Positions 21,527 through 33,346 of a stretch of 64,000 nt of DNA are shown here, piece by piece; positions within the stretch are counted from its first letter, which is position 1; each line of letters starts with the position of its first letter. The notes under the pieces were generated by a model that was not told where the DNA came from, made no database searches, and saw only the letters and a list, made by a program, of their open reading frames with translations. This DNA is from Cubamyces lactineus (Eukaryota > Basidiomycota > Agaricomycetes > Polyporales > Polyporaceae): NCBI GenBank assembly GCA_022376465.1, contig JACDTU010000003.1, forward strand, positions 124,001 through 188,000, given 5' to 3'. The position numbers and the translations under genes were made by a program.

Positions 21527-22783
21527 ATGGACAAGTCTTTGGATGAGGTACGGCGCATCTCTTTGTCTGACTCCATAGACGCGACTGACAATGGCGACTC
21601 AGATTATCGCTCAGCGCCCCAAGGGCATTCGCCGGTCGAATCCTCGACGCAACTCTGGTAAGGCGCAGGTGCTTGGTACTCCCAACACCGCCCCGGCGAC
21701 GCGCGCACGGGCGGCTCCTGCCTCCAATGGGGCGAAAACCGCCGCAGCGACTGCCACCCAGCAGCCAGCGGACAAGATCATTGTATCAAACCTCCCTCCT
21801 GACGTAAACGAGCTGCAAGTGAAGGTTAGACGACAATGCTTCGTTGTCGATGAGCATATGCTAACAACGCCTGCAGGAGCTCTTCCACACCACTGTGGGC
21901 CCCCTGAAGGATGTCACCCTGCACTACGACAGTCAGGGCCGTTCCAAGGGTGTAGCTGCAGTCCACTTCCAGCGGCGAGGCGACGGAACCAAGGCTTATC
22001 AACAGTACAACAACCGGTTGATTGACGGCAGTTAGTATCGGCTCCTTGCCCTTCCTCTCGACCCCACTTCGTCTTCGCACCTACTTCTGCTCGCTCCGAT
22101 CGCTCGTTCTCTCACCTCTCGATTGTGGAGGTATCTCTTCGCTGCTTGAGAGGCTTTAGATGCGGAAGGGAGGTTACATGTGGTGTCTTCGATTGCGGCG
22201 GCTCCTGCGTGTTCACCTATGCGGCAAGCTCCTGACGATGGATGAAGATCCTCGACGATGCGAAGTGCAGACAGCGATATTTGGAGCGAGCGGCAGCTCC
22301 TGTTTTCGTCTTTGTGTCCCGTGCGCTGAACAGCCAACTGATGAAACAATGTGTCCTTCTGCTCTCGATGGTGCTCGCCGATAATATTCGACGATCTCCC
22401 TACTACACAGAACGTCCAATGAAGATCGAAATCGTTGTCGACCCCTCGAAGCCCGCTCCGCCTGCGTCGCTGGCAGCCCGTGTAGCTCCTGCACCCGTCT
22501 CCGCTCCTGAAGGTGCCCCAAGGTAAGCATAACCCTGGACAAGCTTTTCCACACATACATGCAGACTACGGCGCTGACGTATCTATTGTGTAGAACTGGC
22601 GGTCGGCCTAGACGTGGTCGCGGCGGCGGTCGCCGCAAAGGCAACGACAGGCCGCAAAAGACGGCCGAAGATCTCGACGCCGAAATGGAGGTGCGCTAGG
22701 ATGAGTCAAGTCTTCGGGACATCGCCCTCACCGTTCTCCAGGACTACACCGCGAACAACGCGCCGGCTGCTACTGCTGCTTAG
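21527..22783 (+). CDS. YRA1: mRNA export adaptor ALY/REF (Yra1)
   Basis: An RRM adaptor that couples spliced mRNA to the Mex67/NXF1 export receptor in the nucleus, as part of TREX. The N-terminal motif MDKSLDE is followed, across an intron, by IIAQRPKGIRRSN, the family's conserved export-factor box. The RRM runs from DKIIVSNLPPDVNELQVK (RNP2) through GRSKGVAAVHFQ (RNP1) to MKIEIVVDPSKP. The C-terminus is a basic RGG-like stretch (GGRPRRGRGGGRRKGND) and then DLDAEMEDYTANNA, the second conserved box. The protein is about 215 residues, normal for the family. One intron, 22031-22410, is 380 nt, far longer than its neighbours; see findings. Confidence 0.93.
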
Positions 22784-23441
22784 AGTGTTCTCAGATGTAG
22801 TTCCATCCTGGCTTGTCGTCTTCTCCCAATCGTTGCGCTCCTCGTTACTTGCGGACTTCCATACGCTCTCCATACACCCTTCCTCATGTACTGTATACTA
22901 CTCTATCACCATGCGCGTATGTGTTATTCCGACTATACTCTGATGGTTTCCACAGCCGTCGTCCATCGCCGTTGTGTTCGTACTGGTCATGAATGCAACC
23001 GAGTTGACTTCGTAATATCGTCATCTTCCCTCTACGAAGAACAACGACTGAGATGCTTTGGAAGGTATACTGGCACATACACTGCTACAAGGCCTCGCCG
23101 GCGTTGCTATACGTAGCGCTGCGTAAAGTTACAAGATATTGTTGCACGTTTTAAGTCACGTTTAAGTTTTCCCAGTAATAAGGGTCTGATTGATAGCACG
23201 ACTGGATTTTTTGCCTAAGCACCTACATACGAGACTTTGAAGCACAAAGTTTGATTCCTGCGGATGATAGTACATGTTTCATTGTCAGCGATGTTAAGAG
23301 TACGACTCGTCACTACACCATGCCATCGTACCGAATGAATCAATATCGGTCTGGGATGACGCAGAAAGTAATTGCAACTCACCACTAATATACAAGTACA
23401 GTATAGTCCCCGTTGCGCATGTAACTGTCGGCCTACCGCGA
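22784..23441. other. Convergent intergenic region
   Basis: 3' ends of YRA1 and the prenyltransferase gene face each other over 658 AT-richer bases. No coding signal was seen. Confidence 0.45.
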
Positions 23442-24689
23442 TCAGCTTGCCTTGCCCAAAGCGTCGCGGATGCGGTACTCCCAGTATCTATAGATACGAT
23501 TAGCGGTGATTTTACGACATGCGAGGTCGAGCGTACTTCTTGCGTATGATGTCCTTCTCGTTCGCAAGGGTCCTCCAGATCTGCTCTTCCCGGTCAGCAT
23601 ATCCGCGTACAAGACACACGGGTGCGCTGACCTCTACAGCCTTCTCTGTCTCATCACCACCGCGCTTCTCGTACACGTCGGCGAGGAACTCCAGTGCTGC
23701 GACGCATGGAAGCTCAGCATCTTGTGAGGGAAGCGGGTTATCCAAGTCGACGACCTCGTCTTCCGGAGCAGGCGGCTTCGAAGCAGTATAAGGCAGCACG
23801 AACGACGCAAGCGTCTCGAACGGCGTCTTCGTGAACTCCAGCACGCCGCGGAGGTAGTTCCACGCCGACGGGTTGTTCGGCGCGAGCGCGATCTTCTCCT
23901 TCGCGTACGACAGCTCTCTTCTGAGCACCTGCTCGCGGTCCTCGTCTCCGAGGCGCACGCCGCTCGAGAAGACGACGAAAAAGCGGTGGTGCCACGCCGA
24001 GTTGTTGCGCACGTCCGCGTCGAGGAGGGCCTCCGCGTACGGGCGCTCGCCCGCCCAGAGGCGCGCCTCCTTGTTGAAGTGCGCGAGGATCCACTGGCGG
24101 TAGGACCAGGTGTGGTAGTTCTTCGTGTCGACCTCGAGCACGTCCTTGAGGAACTCAAGCTCGAGCTGCGCGACGTCGACCGAGTTGATCGCGGTGAGGA
24201 GCAGCCGCCGGTGGTGCCACACCTGGTACGTCTTGAGGAACTGCTTCGCGATGTCGTCCATCAGCCGCAGCTCCTCCTCGAGATCGGACTGGAGCGCAAT
24301 CAGGGTCTTGTACCGGTGTTGCCTATACGCGCGTTAGGGACGCGGGTAGCGGGAGCGAACAGGGGGAATGATGGGTATGAGATGCCCTTTGGAGCGAGGC
24401 GACGGACGTGCTCACCAGGCAGTATAGTGCGCAGGGTTCATCCGGATGATCTTCTCGGTGAGCTTGAGCACCCTCGGGCTCGTCTCGCCCGACTTGACGA
24501 CGGCGCGGAAGTAGTCCGTCGCATCCTTGTCTGCAAGTGGGGTCAATGGCTGGCCGCGAGTGCACTCGGCGCGTACGGACACTCCTCGCTGTAGAATATG
24601 GGCGCGATGGGGTTCACGTTCTCGTACTGGCGGATCGGCGTGACATCCGCCCACTCTGGGTCGTCTGCGAGCAGTTCGAGGTCGGACAT
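23442..24689 (-). CDS. RAM2: Protein farnesyl/geranylgeranyltransferase alpha subunit
   Basis: The shared alpha subunit of farnesyltransferase and geranylgeranyltransferase I, which prenylate CaaX cysteines of Ras- and Rho-type proteins and fungal pheromones in the cytosol. The start MSDLELLADDPEWADVTPI leads to the typical NPIAPIFYSEE. Five PPTA-type tetratrico repeats are visible through their tryptophan motifs: NPAHYTAW, TYQVWHHRR, NYHTWSYRQW, NSAWHHRFF and NPSAWNYLRG. The C-terminus ends in KKYWEYRIRDALGKAS through a small last exon. About 330 residues, as expected. Together with a beta subunit encoded elsewhere it would bind the diphosphate donor and zinc-held substrate. Confidence 0.93.
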
Positions 24690-24951
24690 CGTCGACGAGG
24701 GGGAGAAGGAGAACAAGACAAGTAGCTGAGATGTAGTAAACGCTCGTCGGGCGTGCAGCCACAATTGAGATCGGCGCGATTCGCGAATGTAGACTCTGCG
24801 TCGTCTTTGGCAGCATCTCGACATACTGGCTCAGGCTGTGTCCCACCTCTCCACTCAACTGGGGCTGGGCCTCGCTACTCTCTACAGACTAGAATTACAA
24901 CTATCGTACACAAGCAACTATCATTGCACGCAGTCCCCCAACGGACTCATT

Positions 24952-26043
24952 CTACATCTGCTTCTCGCGGTCAGTGAGCGGCACGTACTGTAACAGAGTA
25001 TGTGAGTAGATTTCTACAACAACTATGCAACAGACGCACCATCACATCAAAGAGCGGCTTCTCCGTAACGTTTCCATCCTCATCTTTGTCAACCTGAAGC
25101 AGGCAAGGCCTCAATACAGCTATCTGATTAGACCTGGGAGAACTCGCACGAGCCTACCTGAAAGATCTGCTGTGTCAACGTGCCTACTGGGATGAACATC
25201 CGCCCTGGACGGGCAAGCTGTTCGACCAGATCCTTGGGCATCGTGGGCGCAGCCGCGCCGACATGAATAGCATCATAGGGCCCATCTTCGGGGAGCCCTG
25301 CGAGTACACGGTGTCAATCTCCCCAGGCCCGACCCCTGAACTCAAACACAACCACCGGGCTGTGACACGCACCTTTCCGCCCATCTCCAGAGATCATCTT
25401 GATCCTCCCCTCATCGAGCTCAGGCCCCAATCCGTCTTTGCGGAGGTTCTCGACGGACCATGCCGTAAGCTCTGGGATGTGCTCGATGCCGACCACCCTG
25501 CTGTCCCTGCTCCGCGGGTCTGACGGGTCCTGGAGAAGCTGATAGAGCACCGCACAGAGGTACCCCGACCCTGAGCCGACGTCCAGGACGCGAGCCCCAG
25601 GCTTCAAGAACGGCAAGAGGTTCTCGGCTGCGTGTGCATGCTAGAGTAGAGGCCGTCGTGGATCATGATTACCGGGTGCGGGCGTGCTGGGAGCTAACCG
25701 CGGCGTACCATGTGAGGAGCAGAGATGGTCGCCCCGTGTCCGATTGGCCTTGCGAATGCGTGTAGGTTGCCGGTGAACGTCACTCGAGCTGTTCGCGTCG
25801 GCAGCGAGTAGTGGAGGCATGCTTACTGGGGCGAATCCTCGTAGGCGGTGTTTGCGAATCGCACGTAGTTCGCGCGATCGACCTTGGCCATCGCCTTTTC
25901 ATCTATCTTGAGCGGTCGTTGGGCCGATGAAGAGGTCACGGTGTCATACTCACTGCTGCTACGCGGGCGGAACTGATGATTTCTGCCTTGGCCATGTTCT
26001 CGATGAGCTCTGCGTTTGTGGCGCCACTACATCTCCACGCCAT
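24952..26043 (-). CDS. PCM1: Protein-L-isoaspartate O-methyltransferase
   Basis: A SAM-dependent repair enzyme that methylates isoaspartyl residues arising in aged proteins. The start MAWRCSGATNAELIENM matches the family N-terminus. It is followed by VDRANYVRFANTAYEDSPQ and PIGHGATISAPHMHAHAAE, which form the substrate-binding region. SAM motif I is VLDVGSGSGYLCAVL, preceded by FLKPGA. The later segment DAIHVGAAAPTMPKDLVEQL and the end PLFDVMVPLTDREKQM-like tail are also typical. At least six introns are present and the joined length of about 230-240 residues fits. It is transcribed away from the six-hairpin-like gene and in tandem behind the prenyltransferase gene. Confidence 0.92.
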
Positions 26044-26396
26044 CGAGAACAGCGCAAGTAAGGATCTCAGAATTCTCGTGATGAAAGGATTGATTTCAGA
26101 GCGTCGTGGTCGTCGGTGTTCAAGCCGGTGTGCTCCAAGTTGTGAAAGTTGTAAGATCTCTGGTATGGAGGCAGATGGCAAGGTGGATAGGCCAAGTAAC
26201 CCTGCTCTAACGTCATAGCGCCGTAATACATCGGGGTTCGCGTATATGACGCCTCAGGCTACACCAAAGTGCTCCTATATATTCTACCACCACCAGAACA
26301 TATAATCGCGAGCAACCGCATAATCCTCCGACTTAATGTGACCTTTGTCAGAACATTGACTCCTCCGCTCTACACGAGGATCTGAGGCATCCCGAC
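26044..26396. promoter_or_regulatory. Divergent promoter PCM1/six-hairpin-like gene
   Basis: The 353 nt between the two start codons should hold both promoters. No clear TATA box or repeated motif was identified. Confidence 0.4.
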
Positions 26397-27659
26397 ATGA
26401 CGGCCAACGTACAGCCGCAGCTCATATTGCGGTTCCTGAAAGCCATGCAATCCGTCTACGGCCCGCTCGACGCGCTCACACCCGCCCAGGCATCCTCCTG
26501 GACACCACCGCCGATGGCGGAGGGGCACCGGGGCCGGTACCTCTGGACCGACGCGTTCGGAGTGCTCAACCTCCTCACCCTGAGCGTCCTCACCTCCCAT
26601 CGCGCGCTCTACGCTACCCTAGCCGCGCGCCTGGTCCAGGCCGTGCACGACACCCTCGGCCGCACGCGCGACGGCACCGCGCGCCTGCTCGGGGCGTCCG
26701 ACGCGCACCCGCTCGCGGGTGGGCTCCGGATTGGGAAGGAGTACGAGGAGGACGACCCGGACGGCGACGGCGACGGGCAGTACCACCACTACCTCACGAT
26801 GTGGATGTTCGCGCTGAACCGCATGGGGTGCGCGACAGGCGAGCGGCGCTACAACGACCTCGCGATCGAGCTTGCGAAGGCGATACACCCGCGCTTCGTG
26901 TACGGTCGCGACTCGGAGAGGCCGCGGATGTATTGGAAGATGAGCGTCGACCTCCAGAGGCCGATGGTGCGCTCGGAGGGGAACCTCGACCCGATCGACG
27001 GCTACGTCGTCTTCAGCCTGCTGCAGAGGTCGCATGAGGACGACGAGGATGTCCTCGCGCAAGAGATTGAGGAGTGCAAGCGCATCCTCGAGACAAAGTG
27101 GCGGCGGTACGCGTCCGACGACCCGCTCGATCTGGGCATGACATTGTGGACCGCGCACTGGTTCGACGGGAAGGAGCAGTGGGCAACCGAGCTCTCCAGG
27201 CGCGCGGCGACGTGTCTCCGTAAGTCAACATCATAAATCCATGTTCAGTGCAATGGCATGCACCACGCGGAGCTGACATTCTGGCTTGGTTATTACGCGC
27301 GTGCGGGCGCGCACGGTCCAGGGGCACTCTGTGAAGAAGAGGAGTATTTCGACGCACCCACGCGGTACCGACTCGCCTTTCGAGAGTTTGGTACGTGCCT
27401 TGGCGTTCGGTGCCTGGCGACAAAGTCCACTTCTCAGTCGAGTGGCACTGCGGCGGTTGAAGGGGGCGAGAGCCCTGAGAAGGCGTACTGGGAGGCGTTC
27501 GTCGAACGGGTACTGGGAACGTGGGCTCCGAGCGTGGACGTCGATCCTCCGTTAGTGCCAGAGAAGCTGCAGCCTATTACACTGGTCATGTACGCTGCCG
27601 CGTTAATCCCGGGAGGTGAGTTCGCCCGCCTAGCCACACTGGTCCTAGAAGCTCCCTGA
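26397..27659 (+). CDS. Six-hairpin glycosidase-like hypothetical protein
   Basis: The large first exon encodes an alpha-helical protein with the pattern of (alpha/alpha)n toroid enzymes: RYLWTDAFGVLNLLTL, then GQYHHYLTMWMFALNRM, then DPLDLGMTLWTAHWF. An intron from about 27220 (GTAAGT) to about 27338 gives QEEYFDAPTRYRLAFREFGTCLGV, which ends with a buried, conserved-looking helix. The stop at 27657-27659 follows LVMYAAALIPGG; a further 3' intron is possible. The joined protein is roughly 390 residues without a signal peptide. I recognise this as a conserved fungal family, but the enzyme activity, if any, is not known to me and no catalytic acid can be assigned with confidence. Confidence 0.62.
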
Positions 27660-30214
27660 CGCTAGGCCCACGCTAGCGTTTCGAGCGGATTTCTTTGGAG
27701 GAGACGGTTGAAGGTTGACGTGGTGGATCAAGCCACAGACAGTACCGCATGAGTGGGTTGCGGGCGACCTAAGCCTATGTAAATTGAGCAAATTCGAAGC
27801 AGACGCAGTGTACTGTGAGGAAATACTAACAATGAATGTGCCTGCCTGGCGAGATCCGTTGCCGTCTCGATCTAGAGCGTCACTGCGGCAAGGCTGTCGT
27901 GCCTGCGGCAAGTGTCCACCGTCGCGCATCAAAAGCCTATCAATGCGTCCCCGCCCTGAGCCACAGCGACACTGCATACCACTATTAAACGGCCGTGTTT
28001 CAGTAAGAATGACGTTTGCTCATGGCGAAGGTCTACAGTCTGACATACCTTCTCTCAGTGTGGAGATCGTACACCGAAGTCTCCCACCGATAATTGCGAT
28101 GGCCGGAAAAGTGCCAAGTTCCTACGCCACCACGGTTGTTCGATTCTGACTCTGAGCGAGTATGTGGAGCATCTCGTGCGGACCGCTGGAGAGGAACCAG
28201 GAGTGCCGCTGTCAGTTGGCGTACTGGCGGCGCGCCCGGTCATCGTTCATGAAACATATTGTGCCAGTCACTTCAAACATTGCAGAAAAGATGCGAACGG
28301 TACTGCTCGCACCACATCTTACTGATACGCCCGGCTTTCTAAGCCAACCGGCGGCAGTGAAGCCATAGAAGGCCCGCTTCATTCATTTACGACGACGTGT
28401 CAGCCCTGACCACAGCCAGGTGCCCAGCGCCGAACAACTCTGTTAATCAGCAGAGACAGATTCGCAGGAGTTCGAACTTCCATATGCATGGACCATCGCG
28501 CGATGGACTGCTGCATCCCATTCATGAACCACAGCCCGGTGAACACATTGGGACACAAACGGATGCCGCACAACTGCAGTCCTGTCATCATCAGATGACA
28601 AGATGCATTGTGCAGCCCTGTGAGATGAGGCGTCGCGCGGTGATCCCGACGGAGATGGATTCGCAAAGTTCACGTCGAAGCATGGAGCACGAACTCAATC
28701 GAGCCATCGTAGATAGCGTCTCCACCGAGACGACTGCGCGCCCCTCCGGGGAGGAAGCGGTCGATGATAGCACGCACTCAGATAGTTTCAAGGGAATGAT
28801 CAGTCATGGTGAGCTCTAAGCGCAGGAGCAGTCCAGCGTTTACGACGTCAAGAGGCGGTGACCCGGCGAAACGACCGCCACTGCTAGTGCTCCACGCGGT
28901 CGTGAAGGATGATCCACGGAATTTTGGGTTGAGAATGAAGACTCCACCTCTGGCACGTTCTGTCAAGCGAGGGACGTAGCAGAGGGATACAGCTACGTAC
29001 CTCGTGTGCTAAGGGCATTCTCCGATCTCTCACGGACTCGGAACCGCGACGAGGGGCGTGGCAAGGGAGGCTGTGGCACGCTTGTCGTTCGCAATCTTCT
29101 TTGTGCACAGGCCCGCGCCGCGCTGCCTTGTATTCTCCATCGGTCGACTGGCGTGTATACGGGCTCGGGGGAGCGAGAGTTGATGCGCAGAGTCATGCAT
29201 TAGTAGTTGATGTGGAATGAGTCTGAAAGAGGACCAGAACGCAGGATTACGGAAAGCGATGCGACCGCTCACAAGCCAAGAATGTCATGCCCAGCCTCGC
29301 TCAATGTATCAGATTGCAGAATATCTCAGTTTCCGTAGGCGTACCATTTGATAGAGGTTGGTAGAACCGTTCTCGGTGGTGAGGAAGTGTCAAGCCGCGC
29401 ACATCCCAAATCGGGACAAGTGGAATCGCGCCCGCAGAGTTGCGCCGCAGTCTGACTTGCGCTCTACATCCGCACTTTGCTGGTTTCCTCCATGCGCGGT
29501 GCCTTTGCTCACGTACGGGCGTGCCTGCAGCTGCAGCCACCCAACCCGCACGTCAGGCATCGTTCAGTAATGGCCGCACGCAACGGACTTTTTGCGGCAG
29601 GCACGGTTCTCATCTGGGCCAAGGCCACCGGCGTTCAGGCCTACAGACGCCTCGGACGTCGAATCTCCAGCACTCCGCCAGATCCCGGTGCATCGCACAA
29701 TTGAATGGTGGACATACTGCCCCTCTCGGCAAGCCATGCCGGAGTTTACTGCTAGGTTCGCTTTCGCGTTTGGAGGACATCGATGAGGGCACTGAGAGCC
29801 GCGGGAACAGGGAGGTTCGCGTTCACACGAATCCGATGGGCCCGTCGCTGTCAGTTGCGCCGCTCAACCCAGGCGTCCGTCAGCCAGTCATGCGAAGGAC
29901 CGGACAGCATTGCCATCTGCTCCTCACCGCCTCTTCCAATCTCCACGAACTAGTCCTCCCGCCCAAAAGGTATAAAGACCATGACTCGGATGCCGTTCCT
30001 CCTCCTTCATCATCCTCACAGTCAGCTGCTCAGTCCCCTTCGGTCCCGGTTCAGATATTGTTCCTACTCTTCTATCTTAGAAGACTTTAATATCTTTTCC
30101 TTTTCTCTTTCATAGCTGCGGCCGTACTCTCTGGTTGCTTTTAATCGCCCCGACTGTTCTTCGTTCACCCGACACACCTTCGTATTCTTCTTCTACTCTT
30201 TGGTATCAGATTCA
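27660..30214. other. 2.5-kb gene-poor region
   Basis: No frame here has a recognisable domain; the longest (28397-28819, + strand, 140 codons) has no similarity I know and lacks a supporting context. The right end carries the promoter of the adenylate-forming enzyme. Confidence 0.45.
29971..29977 (+). promoter_or_regulatory. TATA box of adenylate-forming gene
   Basis: TATAAAG, a near-perfect TATA box, stands about 240 nt upstream of the ATG at 30215 and is followed by a long pyrimidine-rich leader, as in strongly regulated fungal genes. Confidence 0.55.
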
Positions 30215-31955
30215 ATGGCCGCGCTCAAGACCCACTTGCACGCTCTCGCGGAAGCCGCTTCCACCTACTCGTCTCTTCCTATCTTCAAGCTGCCGGTGTA
30301 CGACAATGAAGATAACCTCAGGGCATGGCTGCCTGTATCGTTCCTGGAGTTCCAGTCCCACGTCGAGCACTTCGCGACTGTTCTCGCACACCGGTTACAG
30401 TCTCAGGGCATCTTGCCGCGATCTGTAGTCGGACTCTGGTGAGTTCCACAGATAGCGATATGTGACCGACCCGCGAACTAACGAATCCTGTCTTCTCTAA
30501 GGTCAAATGGAATGTCCTATGTCGATGTTCTGTACATCTACGGCCTTGCCCGCGCTGGATACATCCCTCAGATGTTCTCTCTCCGGCTGCCTAACCCCGA
30601 CGTCATCTACGAGCTCCTCGAACGTGCCAACGCCAAGGCGCTCATATACGAGCCGGCTCTGGCTGACATCGTCTCGAACAGCCCGTATCCGACATTCAGC
30701 GCCATCGACCTTCGCGAAGTGGCTGTCGGAGACGCAGTTCTGCCTCCCATGCCAGTACCCGCTTCGCCCGACGATGTTGCTATCATATTCCACACCTCCG
30801 GATCGACGTCTGGCCAGCCGAAGCTGCTTCGCTGCGACTTCAAGTGGCTCGACAACATGGTCAGCAAGTCGGCCACCGTCAGCAGGCCATTGCGGAAGAA
30901 CGGACAGGATGTCACAGTTGCTATGTAGGTTCACTCTCCAGTTCCATGCGCGAAGTCATAGATTGACAGGATTCTCGACGCCCAGGGGAAGCATGTGCCA
31001 TATTGGCCAGACGTTCATGTTCCTCGCGTCCTTCCAGAACGGCGCGTGCACCATCCAGCCGAGGGTTGTCACCTTCCCCACAGACGAGCTCGTGCACATG
31101 ATCATGCATGGCGGCCTTAACCGGCTCAACCAGTTCCCGGCGTTCTTCTCTGTGCACGCCCGCGCCGCGCGCCTCAACCCGAAGCTGCTCGCGCTCCTCC
31201 GCGGGCTCGACGAGATCCTCTACTCGGGTCAGCAGATGCCGCGCGAGGACGAGGAGTGGGCGTACGCCAACGACCTCCAGATCCGCAACCTGTTCGGCAG
31301 TACCGAGTGCGGCGCGATGCTTATCTCCGTCCGCGGCGGGGGCAAGCCAAGCCCCGCGCTCCGGCCCATCGAAGGCACCAAGTACGTCTTTGTGCCCATC
31401 GAAGAGTCCTCCGGGGACGAGTCCGAGTACCAAAACGCGAACGCCCGCCTGCTCGAGCTCGTCATCCTCGCCGAGTCCGGCGACTGCCCCGACAAGGCCA
31501 TCCGCGCCGCCGACGGCCACCACCACACCGGCGACCTGTTCGTCGAGGTCGCGCCTGGGGAGTACGTGAACCGCGGGCGCGGGGACGACTGGATCAAGAG
31601 CGAGAACTGCCTCCGCTGCGACACGCGCGCGATCGAGGAGAACGTCCGCCAGACGTGCAGCGATCTGATCGCGGAATGCATCGTCGTCGGGAACGGCCGC
31701 CCGAGCCCGGCGCTGTTCGTCGAGCCCGCGCCGGGCGTGCAGATGGACGACGCCAGGCTGAGCAGGGAGATCATCCGCCGCACGAGGCACTTCCACTCGC
31801 GGCGCTACCTCCACGAGCGCATCACGTCCGCGAAGATGGTCGCAGTCGTCCCGCGGGGCACGCTCCCGCGCACGGCGACCAAGGGCAACGTCCGCAGGCG
31901 CGCAGTTGAGGACATGTTCAAGGCTGAGCTGGACGCGATGTTCGCCAGCGCGTGA
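30215..31955 (+). CDS. Stand-alone adenylate-forming enzyme (AMP-binding)
   Basis: An acyl- or amino-acid-adenylating enzyme of the ANL superfamily. Motif A3 reads HTSGSTSGQPK (phosphate loop), A5 NLFGSTECG, A7 HTGDLF, A8 near GRGDDWIKSEN, and A10 LPRTATKGNVRRR, whose lysine is expected to catalyse adenylation. The two introns (near 30440-30502 and 30926-30985) rejoin a continuous protein of about 540 residues. After A10 only a short tail follows: there is no carrier, condensation, thioesterase or reductase domain, so it is not an NRPS or adenylate reductase. It could be an acyl-CoA ligase or acyl-AMP synthetase; the serine-rich A3 and the ~25-residue acidic insertion after IEGTKYVFVPIE are unlike typical acyl-CoA ligases. 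Substrate unknown. Confidence 0.85.
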
Positions 31956-32488
31956 ACGGTCATGAATAGTGACAATCGATCATAAAATGGACGCGGCGCT
32001 CGCTGCGCACGCACAGTCCCTCACTGCTCCTGATGCCACACGATCACTTACACATACTTCACAGTCGTCAGCTTCCGCTTCATCTACATCTCATTATTTC
32101 TCTCTGACGGCACAGCACACTATTCTACTACCATTATTACTGGTAATATCGCTTCGCTTTCGGACATTACTTTGTTTTTGCACTATTTACTATTACTATC
32201 CCCACTGTAGCATACACTTTCCCATATCATACTCACCACTAGTCCTCCATTTACAATAGAATCAATTTGACATATTACGCATTAGCATCCAGCTGACCGA
32301 CATGAGTGCTTGAAACAAACCTTGATGGTGAGGTAAAGCATATGGGAAGCCTAAGGCTTCTCGCATATACCACAACACTTGCCTGTTCAAGCATGACGGC
32401 ATACTGGTAAGAGGTGCAAGCGCCGATCAAGGCCGTGGCAAACGTTGCCTCTTGCAGTCACTGTCCAATACGCACACTTAGCGTAGCT
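31956..32488. other. Intergenic, AT-richer spacer
   Basis: The first 320 nt are AT-rich and carry runs such as TATTAC, typical of a 3' UTR/downstream region. The rest is the promoter of the parvulin gene. No gene was seen. Confidence 0.45.
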
Positions 32489-33346
32489 ATGGCCAAGAAA
32501 GCCTCTGGATCGAACGACAAGAAACCTGCCGACTCCAAGAAAGCAGGCAAAGGCAATGCAAAGCCCGACGAGGCCGCTGACAAGAAGGTATGCGCCGCTG
32601 ATTGATGATCTACCTAGATATCGAGCTCGAGTTTGAGAGCGAGAGCGGATGAAGCTGTTATGCTCGGACTCGGCAGCTTCCCGGGAGCTCTCGACTACGT
32701 ATAATACTACTAGATGTCCACAGCATCGTGGGTTCTGAGACAACAGGAAGTGGCATAAGAATGCTTGCTATGACTTACGGGGCTGTGTACATAAAATACG
32801 TTCTGACCGCACTTGACGTTCACAGGGCAAGGGCGGTGGCGGCCTGAAGCCGGCAACTTCAGTCAACGTCCGCCACATTCTGTGCGAGAAGCAGTCCAAA
32901 GCGTTGGAAGCCCTCCAAAAGATCCAGGTAGGGCCCTCTGCAAGTGTCGTGCACGTCAATGCTGATGCGAACCATGCGTGTCTGTCTTCAGGAAGGCCAG
33001 CGGTTCGACAAGGTCGCGCAAGAATACTCTGAGGACAAAGCGAAAGGTGCGTCGCACCCGGCGCATACTTGATGCGAATTTGCTGTGTTCCTGAGATCGC
33101 GCCGGATGACTTTCATTTGATAGCGGGCGGGAGCCTGGGGTGGCAAGTCCGGGGCTCTATGGTGGTACGGCAACATCCTCGTCCCGGGTGTTGCAACCAT
33201 GATCTCACCGAATGCTGTCGTTTCAGGGGGCGTTCCAAGACGCAGCTTTTGCACTCCAGCCGTCCACCGTCGACAAGCCCATCCTGTCACCGCTTGTCAA
33301 GACGCAGTTTGGGTATCATATCATCATGGTCGAAGGCCGCAAGTAA
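32489..33346 (+). CDS. PIN4: Parvulin-type prolyl isomerase (Par14/Pin4)
   Basis: A peptidyl-prolyl cis-trans isomerase of the Par14 type, linked in other organisms to pre-rRNA processing. The start [12 protein letters not shown] opens a basic, lysine-rich N-terminal tail. After a 238-nt first intron (32588-32825) follow [22 protein letters not shown], then [29 protein letters not shown] and [13 protein letters not shown], together the complete parvulin fold with the HxH-type histidines and the closing GYHII. The joined protein is about 130 residues, the size of human PIN4. Four short exons are separated by introns; the first intron is unusually long here. Confidence 0.92.

Noticed and set aside
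22031..22410. Box C/D snoRNA in the long YRA1 intron
   Set aside because: A CTGATGAA sequence resembles a C box and several CTGA copies are present, but the first base is off and no terminal stem could be paired by eye.
28397..28819. 140-codon open frame as a real gene
   Set aside because: No domain, signal peptide, splice pattern or neighbourhood supports it; the composition is like the surrounding non-coding DNA.
30215..31955. NRPS-like adenylate reductase
   Set aside because: The frame stops shortly after the A10 lysine; no carrier or thioester-reductase domain follows in the next 500 nt.
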